From an uncultured Collinsella sp. (GTDB lineage: Bacteria > Actinomycetota > Coriobacteriia > Coriobacteriales > Coriobacteriaceae): DNA of 12,041 nt. Where the stretch lies: the NCBI GenBank assembly GCA_902465105.1, contig CABQLM010000063.1, positions 1-12,041 of the forward strand. Reading direction: 5' to 3'. The notes under the pieces are model-generated. The model was not told the origin of the DNA. It ran no database searches and saw only the letters and a list, made by a program, of their open reading frames with translations. Every line of letters starts with the position of its first letter. Position 1 is the stretch's first letter. The translations under genes were made by a program, and so were the position numbers. This document shows positions 6,813-12,041 of the stretch, in pieces.

Positions 6813-7562
6813 TTAAAGTGATTTAAGAGCATTTTGGACAACATAGCGACCAAGCCCCGTAAGACGGACAATCTGTCGCTCACTAAAGCCAGCCTCATAC
6901 AGCCTGCGAACAGCCTCGGCGCGTTCAAATGGACCGGGAAGCCCTATAACATCATGGGGATCCATGCCGTCCAGGACTCCTCTAGCCTTGCGCTCCTGCT
7001 CAAACACTGTCATCGAACGACCCGCATTCAATACATAGGTATCCTTGCGGCCCGATTTGCTAAAGGATACAAAATTCCCCTGTCCGCCGATTAGACTAAA
7101 TAGGATGCTCCGGTCCAAGTGGCCGCCTTCACCAAGGTACGCTTGATAGCTGCTCCATCGGTAGAACTCCGGGCGGCAACCAAGCTCAATCGGATTATCG
7201 TGAATGTAGCGAATTGCCTGCATAAAATAGTCATTAGACTCAATTGGCTTACTTTTATACCGATCCTGAAATACGGGTCCACAGCGTCCGGTCACCCTGT
7301 TGAAAAACTGACCATAGAGGGTTCCTATGTAATGGACGACCTCCCACATATGGTCTTCGCGATCGGAAAGCAGCATATGCACATGATTGTCCATGAGACA
7401 CCAGGCGCATAACGATGCCTTGTATTGCGTACATGCTTCGCCCGCTACGGACAAGAAAAACCTGCGCTGATAGTCCTCTTCGAATAGATACTGCTTGCCA
7501 CAGCCTCTCATCATCACGTGGTAATAACCGTAGGGGGACTTAACTCTAGCCCGTCTTGTCAT
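6813..7562 (-). CDS. REP-associated tyrosine transposase (Y1_Tnp, HUH family)
   Basis: This 249-residue protein is predicted to nick and join single-stranded DNA at a repeat hairpin through a phosphotyrosine link. Conserved family segments appear in order: YHVMMRG (14-20), the HUH metal-binding motif in DNHVHML (58-64, H60 and H62), GPVFQDRYKS (95-104) and YIHDNP (119-124), where Y119 is the probable catalytic tyrosine. The last quarter (about 210-249) carries an extra helix-turn-helix-like SERQIVRLTGLGRYVVQNALKS region absent from short IS200 TnpA proteins of about 150 residues, which favours the RAYT group. GAGGT lies about seven nt before the ATG. The frame is intact with all key residues. 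It is visibly more AT-rich than its neighbours, a sign of transfer. A plain IS200-like transposase is the alternative. Confidence 0.9.
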   Translation of the reverse strand: MTRRARVKSPYGYYHVMMRGCGKQYLFEEDYQRRFFLSVAGEACTQYKASLCAWCLMDNHVHMLLSDREDHMWEVVHYIGTLYGQFFNRVTGRCGPVFQDRYKSKPIESNDYFMQAIRYIHDNPIELGCRPEFYRWSSYQAYLGEGGHLDRSILFSLIGGQGNFVSFSKSGRKDTYVLNAGRSMTVFEQERKARGVLDGMDPHDVIGLPGPFERAEAVRRLYEAGFSERQIVRLTGLGRYVVQNALKSL

Positions 7563-7697
7563 CGCTAGACCTCACAATCCGCAAGCTCCTGTGGTGCAGA
7601 CTCTACCCAGCAAGACGTTAAAGCAAAATCGTCGACAGAAGATAACCAGCCAGTGGCAAACCATCACAGGCAAACGGGAAGTCAAGCTTTAGAGGAA

Positions 7698-7736
7698 AAC
7701 TATTTCTACCATTTCTACCCCGTCCCCAAATGGCAG
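7698..7736. repeat. Right inverted repeat of the RAYT unit
   Basis: This is the inverted partner of 6759-6797. In the minus orientation, ctgccattt pairs with aaatggtag (9 bp with one wobble) around a 13-nt G-rich loop (ggggacggggtag), giving a REP-like hairpin. It lies about 135 nt upstream of the transposase start. The sequence between (7563-7697) shows no convincing promoter. Confidence 0.85.
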
Positions 7737-7772
7737 AAAAAAGGGGGTTGTCCGATTGTGGACAACCCCCTT
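7737..7772 (-). terminator. Intrinsic terminator of the glycolytic operon (after gpmI)
   Basis: On the minus strand a perfect 13-bp stem (7760-7772 with 7741-7753, including ggggg paired to ccccc) closes a 6-nt loop and is followed by six Us (complement of 7737-7742, two of them also in the stem). It begins 25 nt after the gpmI stop. Its T-tract is directly contiguous with the right repeat of the transposase unit. Confidence 0.95.
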
Positions 7773-7797
7773 GCTAGAAAACGGTAATTGTTTTCTA

Positions 7798-9351
7798 TTA
7801 GGCCTCAGTAGCGAGCACGCGACCCGTCATCTCGGCAGAAGGCTCCAGACCAGCCATGGTAAGCATAGTCGGAGCGATATCGGAGAGACGGCCGTCCTCG
7901 ATACCGGTGAGCTTGGCCTTCTCATCAACGATGATGAACGGGACACGGTTGGTGGTGTGAGCCGTAAACGGATGCTTGGAACCGTCAGAAGCAACGTCAA
8001 ACATGTGATCGGCGTTGCCGTGGTCGGCGGTAATCAGCGCAAAGCCGCCCTTGGCGAGAATCGCCGGGACAACCTTGGACAGGGCATCGTCAACAGCCTC
8101 GACGGCCTTAACGGCGGCGTCGAAGACACCGGTGTGACCAACCATGTCGCAGTTCGCGAAGTTCACGATGTAGAAATCAGCGCGATCCTCGTTGATGGCG
8201 GCGACGAGCTTCTCAGTGACCTCGGGAGCACTCATCTCGGGCTGCAGATCATAGGTAGCGACCTTGGGGGAAGCGACGAGCACGCGCTCCTCGCCCTCCT
8301 TGGGCTCCTCGATGCCGCCGTTGAGGAAGAACGTCACGTGGGCGTACTTCTCGGTCTCGGCGGTGTGCAGCTGCTTCATGCCATTGGCGGCGATAACGTC
8401 GGCCAGGACGTTCTCGGGGAACGTCTTGGGGAAGGCGACCTCGACGTCAAACGTCGGATCGTACTCGGTCATCGTCACAAAGTGCGAAAGCTTGATCTGC
8501 TCGCGCTCAAAGCCGTCGAACTCCTTGTCCGTGAACACGCGGGTCATCTGACGAGCGCGGTCGGGACGGAAGTTGAAGAAGATGGCCGCGTCGCCCTCGT
8601 GGATGCCCTCATTGTGGGCAGCAAAGGGCTCGACGAACTCGTCGCCGCGCGGATCCTTCTCGTAGTAGGCCTTGATACCGGCAACAGGATCGGTATCGGC
8701 ATCGGATGCATTGACCATGACGTCGTAGGCACGCTGGATGCGCTCCCAACGGTTGTCGCGGTCCATGGCCCAATAGCGGCCCGAAACGGTTGCGACGCGA
8801 GCGTCGCAACCGGTCTCCTCGGAGATCTTGGCCAAGAAAGCGCAGAACTCACTCATGTAACCGGCGCCGGACTGCGGGTCGACGTCGCGGCCGTCCATAA
8901 AGGCGTGGACGCGAACGGTCTTAACGCCATGCTGGGCAGCCATCTTGACAAGGGCCTCGACGTGGTTCATGTGGGAGTGAACACCGCCAGGGCTCATAAG
9001 GCCCATGAGGTGGAGAGTCTTGCCCTCGGCCTTGACATCGTCCATAGCCTTGACGAAGACCTCGTTCTTGGCGATGGAGCCGTCCTTGATGGCGTTGTTG
9101 ATGCGCGAAAGCTCCTGGAACACGATGCGGCCGGCACCGATATTGAGGTGACCCACCTCGGAGTTGCCCATCTGGCCATCGGGAAGACCCACGTCCTCGC
9201 CCGAAGCGCCGAGCGTAGTGTGGGGGTACTTCTCGTACAGACTATCAAGGAAGGGCGTCTTGGCAGCAGCGACGGCGTTCTCGCCATCAGCCGGAGCAAG
9301 GCCGCAACCATCCATGATGATCAGGAGTGCAGGAAGATGACGCTGTGCCAT
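7798..9351 (-). CDS. gpmI: 2,3-bisphosphoglycerate-independent phosphoglycerate mutase
   Basis: This 517-residue cytosolic enzyme interconverts 3-phosphoglycerate and 2-phosphoglycerate, usually with two Mn2+ ions. It belongs to the alkaline phosphatase superfamily. Metal ligand D14 lies in IIMDG, and the catalytic serine S64 lies in GQMGNSEVGH. The substrate region shows RPDRARQ (262-268). The later metal sites are D402 and H406 in CDMVGHTG, D443 and H444 in TADHGNAD, and H465 in HTTNRVP. The length is typical. The start is five bases after the tpiA stop with only a weak Shine-Dalgarno match (AGGA very close to the ATG), so coupling to tpiA translation is likely. It is the last glycolytic gene before the terminator. 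No cofactor-dependent mutase is seen here. Confidence 0.96.
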   Translation of the reverse strand: MAQRHLPALLIIMDGCGLAPADGENAVAAAKTPFLDSLYEKYPHTTLGASGEDVGLPDGQMGNSEVGHLNIGAGRIVFQELSRINNAIKDGSIAKNEVFVKAMDDVKAEGKTLHLMGLMSPGGVHSHMNHVEALVKMAAQHGVKTVRVHAFMDGRDVDPQSGAGYMSEFCAFLAKISEETGCDARVATVSGRYWAMDRDNRWERIQRAYDVMVNASDADTDPVAGIKAYYEKDPRGDEFVEPFAAHNEGIHEGDAAIFFNFRPDRARQMTRVFTDKEFDGFEREQIKLSHFVTMTEYDPTFDVEVAFPKTFPENVLADVIAANGMKQLHTAETEKYAHVTFFLNGGIEEPKEGEERVLVASPKVATYDLQPEMSAPEVTEKLVAAINEDRADFYIVNFANCDMVGHTGVFDAAVKAVEAVDDALSKVVPAILAKGGFALITADHGNADHMFDVASDGSKHPFTAHTTNRVPFIIVDEKAKLTGIEDGRLSDIAPTMLTMAGLEPSAEMTGRVLATEA

Positions 9352-9356
9352 ATGTC

Positions 9357-10124
9357 CTACTCGCCTGCCTTGACGACCATAGAGGCGAAGTCGGCAGCCT
9401 TGAGCGAAGCGCCGCCCACGAGGGCGCCGTCAACGTCGGGCTTGGCGACGAGCTCGGCAATGTTGCCAGGCTTGGCGGAACCACCATAGAGAACGCGAAT
9501 GCCGTTGGCGAGCTCCTCGCCGAACATCTCCTTGAGAATCTCACGGATAGCGCCGCAGACCTCCTGAGCGTCCTCGGCGGTAGCGGTCTTGCCGGTGCCG
9601 ATGGCCCAGATGGGCTCGTAGGCGACGACGACCTGCTTGGGGCAGGTGATCTCAAGACCAGCAAGGCCAGCCTTGACCTGGTTCACGACGTGCTCGACAT
9701 AGGTGCCAGCCTCGCGGACCTCGAGGGACTCGCCGCAGCAGAAGACGGGAACAAGACCGGCGGCAACGAGAGCCTTGGCCTTCTTGTTTTGGTCCTCGTC
9801 GGTCTCATGGAAGTAGTCGCGACGCTCGGAGTGACCGATGATGCAGTAGGTGCAGCCAGCGGACTTGAGCATGTCGCAGGAGGACTCGCCGGTGTAGGCA
9901 CCCTTTGCCTCCCAGTACACGTTCTGTGCACCGAGAGCGATGGGGGCAGCCTGCATGCGGGCGTGAACGGTGGTGATGTCGATGGTCGGCGGGCAGACGA
10001 GGACCTCAACGCCCTCGGGAACTTCGGGCAGAGCCTCGGCGAGCTCGTCAGCGAGCTTAGCGGCAGCGGCAACGTCGTTGTTCATTTTCCAGTTGCCGGC
10101 GATGAGTTTAGTGCGATTAGGCAT
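9357..10124 (-). CDS. tpiA: Triosephosphate isomerase
   Basis: This 255-residue TIM-barrel enzyme interconverts dihydroxyacetone phosphate and glyceraldehyde-3-phosphate. Catalytic residues are visible: K13 in AGNWKMN, H98 in IIGHSERR and E170 in VVAYEPIWAIGTGKTA, which also contains the mobile loop 6. The phosphate-binding YGGS (213-216) and GALVGGAS (233-240) motifs are present. The ATG at 10124 is chosen over an in-frame ATG at 10187 because the protein then begins at the canonical position. GGAGG lies nine nt upstream, inside pgk. It overlaps the pgk stop by eight bases (ATGCCTAA), which implies translational coupling. Confidence 0.97.
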   Translation of the reverse strand: MPNRTKLIAGNWKMNNDVAAAAKLADELAEALPEVPEGVEVLVCPPTIDITTVHARMQAAPIALGAQNVYWEAKGAYTGESSCDMLKSAGCTYCIIGHSERRDYFHETDEDQNKKAKALVAAGLVPVFCCGESLEVREAGTYVEHVVNQVKAGLAGLEITCPKQVVVAYEPIWAIGTGKTATAEDAQEVCGAIREILKEMFGEELANGIRVLYGGSAKPGNIAELVAKPDVDGALVGGASLKAADFASMVVKAGE

Positions 10125-11319
10125 CGAGAAGCGCCTCCACTCCGGGGAGAGCCTTGCCCTCGACGAGCTCCATGGAAGCGCCGCCACCGGTGGAGATCCA
10201 GCTCATCTTGTCGGCAAGATCGAACTTGTTGACGGCTGCGACGGAGTCGCCACCGCCGATGATGGAGGTGCCGCCGTTGGCCTTGAGCTCGGCAACAGCC
10301 TCGGCAACGGCCTTGGTGCCGTGCGCGAAGTTATCGAACTCGAAAACGCCCATGGGGCCGTTCCAGAAGACGGTCTTGGCGCCCTTGATGGCCTCGGCGT
10401 AAAGGGCCTCGGTCTTGGGGCCGATGTCCATACCCATGCGATCCTCGGGGATGGCGTCGGAAGCGACGACCTCGCCCGTAGCGTCCTCGCCGAAGTGGTC
10501 GGCAACGAGGTTATCGATCGGGAGCAGGATCTTGACGCCCTTGTCCTCAGCCTTCTTGAGCATCTCTGCAGCGCGCTCGACCCAGTCCTCCTCTTTGAGG
10601 GAGGTACCGACGGTCTTGTAGCCCTTGGCCAGGAAGAAGGTGTAGGCCATGCCGCCACCGATGATCAGGGTGTCGGCGGAATCGATCAGATGATCGAGGA
10701 CACCGATCTTGGAGGAAACCTTGGAACCGCCGACGATGGCGACGAAAGGACGCTCAGGATCAGCGAAGATGCTGGTCAGCGTGTCGACCTCTTTCTCAAG
10801 CAGGAAGCCTGCGACAGCGGGGAGATAGGCGGCCGGGCCCACGACGGAACCCTGTGCGCGGTGAGCGGTGCCGAAGGCGTCGAGAACGAAGATGTCGCCG
10901 TAGGAAGCGAGCTTCTTGGCGATCTCGGGATCGTTCTTCTTCTCGCGCTTATCGAAACGGACGTTCTCGAGAACGAGGACCTTGCCCGGCTCGACAGCCT
11001 CGACGGCCTTGGCGGCCTCCTCGCCGTAGGTGTCCTGGACGAAGCTGACGTCGAGACCGGAAAGCTCGGCGAGCTTGGCGGCAACCGGCTTGAGCGAAAG
11101 CTCGGGCTCGAAACCAGTGCCGGCAGGACGGCCAAGGTGGCTCATGAGGATGACGCGAGCGTTGTGCTCGACGAGATACTTGATGGTGGGAAGGGCAGCC
11201 TTGATGCGGGTGGTATCGCCCACGACGCCGTCCTTGATAGGCACATTGAAGTCAACGCGAACGAGAACGCGCTTGCCGTCGACATCGATGTCGCGGACGG
11301 TCTTCTTGGTAAAGGCCAT
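10117..11319 (-). CDS. pgk: Phosphoglycerate kinase
   Basis: This 400-residue enzyme transfers phosphate from 1,3-bisphosphoglycerate to ADP. Key blocks are RVDFNVP (21-27), SHLGRP (60-65), the VLENVRF segment, the hinge-side GGSKVSSKIGVL, the nucleotide-site FWNGPMGVFE, and the C-terminal GGGDSVAA with STGGGASMELVEGK. The start at 11319 gives the normal N-terminus. An in-frame ATG at 11397 would add 26 residues encoded by the terminator and the alternating tract, so it is rejected. AAAGG lies about 11 nt upstream. It follows gap after 138 nt containing a terminator-like hairpin, and overlaps tpiA by eight bases downstream. Confidence 0.97.
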   Translation of the reverse strand: MAFTKKTVRDIDVDGKRVLVRVDFNVPIKDGVVGDTTRIKAALPTIKYLVEHNARVILMSHLGRPAGTGFEPELSLKPVAAKLAELSGLDVSFVQDTYGEEAAKAVEAVEPGKVLVLENVRFDKREKKNDPEIAKKLASYGDIFVLDAFGTAHRAQGSVVGPAAYLPAVAGFLLEKEVDTLTSIFADPERPFVAIVGGSKVSSKIGVLDHLIDSADTLIIGGGMAYTFFLAKGYKTVGTSLKEEDWVERAAEMLKKAEDKGVKILLPIDNLVADHFGEDATGEVVASDAIPEDRMGMDIGPKTEALYAEAIKGAKTVFWNGPMGVFEFDNFAHGTKAVAEAVAELKANGGTSIIGGGDSVAAVNKFDLADKMSWISTGGGASMELVEGKALPGVEALLDA

Positions 11320-11335
11320 GTTTGCTTCTACCTTT

Positions 11336-11363
11336 CGTACATGTGTGCACGTATGTGCGCACG
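11336..11363. other. 28-nt alternating purine-pyrimidine tract (possible Z-DNA)
   Basis: Every base from 11336 to 11363 alternates pyrimidine and purine without a break, mostly as CG, TG/CA and TA steps. It includes the self-complementary gtgcac (11345-11350) and gtgcgcac (11355-11362). Tracts rich in CG and TG/CA steps can flip to left-handed Z-DNA under negative supercoiling. It lies between the gap terminator and the pgk ribosome binding site. Confidence 0.7.
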
Positions 11364-11372
11364 GTTTCCAAT

Positions 11373-11420
11373 AAAAAAGGACGCGACCCCAGAGCATAAG
11401 CCCTTAAAGGCCGCGCCCTT
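11373..11420 (-). terminator. Terminator or attenuator between gap and pgk
   Basis: On the minus strand a 12-bp stem (11409-11420 with 11377-11388, two G/T wobbles) encloses a 20-nt loop with its own short stem. It runs into six Us (complement of 11373-11378). It begins about 38 nt after the gap stop. Only 53 nt then separate it from the pgk ATG, with no clear promoter, so partial read-through from gap is plausible. Confidence 0.85.
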
Positions 11421-11457
11421 CTTTAGACGCTCAACGAGCTAGTCGATTGCCGATAAC

Positions 11458-12041
<584 letters not shown>

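Larger units (their letters stand above)
6759..7736 (-). mobile_element. RAYT-type transposase unit bounded by 39-bp inverted repeats
   Basis: One HUH transposase gene occupies the interior. The ends are imperfect inverted copies (34 of 39 positions identical) sharing the core gggacggggtagaaatgg. The unit is more AT-rich than the glycolytic and opp genes around it and splits gpmI from secG, two genes often adjacent in Gram-positives. Its right end abuts the T-tract of the gpmI terminator without a spare base. IS200/IS605-type elements normally lack long terminal inverted repeats, whereas RAYT genes are typically flanked by REP-like palindromes, so this better fits a RAYT unit. The exact termini and any capacity to move are inferred. 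No target duplication is visible, as expected for HUH chemistry. Confidence 0.7.

Noticed and set aside
7756..9489. Long plus-strand open frame opposite gpmI
   Set aside because: It runs across the gpmI terminator and into tpiA. There is no domain, while gpmI on the other strand has every catalytic residue.
11320..11397. Upstream ATG extending phosphoglycerate kinase by 26 residues
   Set aside because: The extension would be translated from the terminator U-tract and alternating tract. The canonical N-terminus begins at 11319.
9970..11442. Long plus-strand open frame opposite pgk
   Set aside because: It is an antisense shadow of pgk and the gap-pgk terminator with no supporting motif.

Overview
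This window reads as chromosomal DNA from a GC-rich Gram-positive actinobacterium of the Coriobacteriia, with a Collinsella-like gut anaerobe as my best guess. That assignment is inference from gene content, codon style and the lipoprotein-type transporter; no rRNA or other marker is present. Every supported gene is on the minus strand, so the region is transcribed from high to low coordinates.

Right part (12041 to 7798): the 3' part of gap (GAPDH), then pgk, tpiA and gpmI. This is a lower-glycolysis cluster from glyceraldehyde-3-phosphate to 2-phosphoglycerate, with triose-phosphate interconversion. pgk, tpiA and gpmI are tightly packed (pgk and tpiA overlap by 8 nt; tpiA and gpmI are 5 nt apart) and end at a strong intrinsic terminator. 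gap is separated from pgk by its own terminator-like hairpin and by a 28-nt perfectly alternating purine-pyrimidine tract.

Middle (7772 to 6385): secG, which in many Gram-positives sits directly behind the glycolytic genes, is here separated from gpmI by a compact element of about 978 bp. The element consists of one REP-associated-type tyrosine (HUH) transposase gene bounded by 39-bp imperfect inverted repeats. It abuts the T-tract of the gpmI terminator exactly. secG follows with its own terminator.

Left part (6271 to 203): an oligopeptide ABC transporter operon oppA-B-C-D-F. It has a recognisable promoter, a dyad over the -10 box that could be an operator, a hairpin between oppA and oppB, and near-zero spacing from oppB to oppF. 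OppA is a lipoprotein with a twin-arginine-like signal. OppD and OppF keep all ATPase motifs and the C-terminal cysteine cluster.

The first 200 bases, just beyond the oppF stop, hold a 125-nt nested palindrome with 29-bp outer arms (28 paired, one T/G wobble). It looks like a MITE- or REP-type repeat, or an elaborate terminator. I see no tRNA, rRNA, CRISPR array or phage genes. The most unusual items are the inverted-repeat-bounded transposase unit, the nested palindrome and the alternating tract before pgk. I did not find clear evidence for a wholly new multi-gene system.
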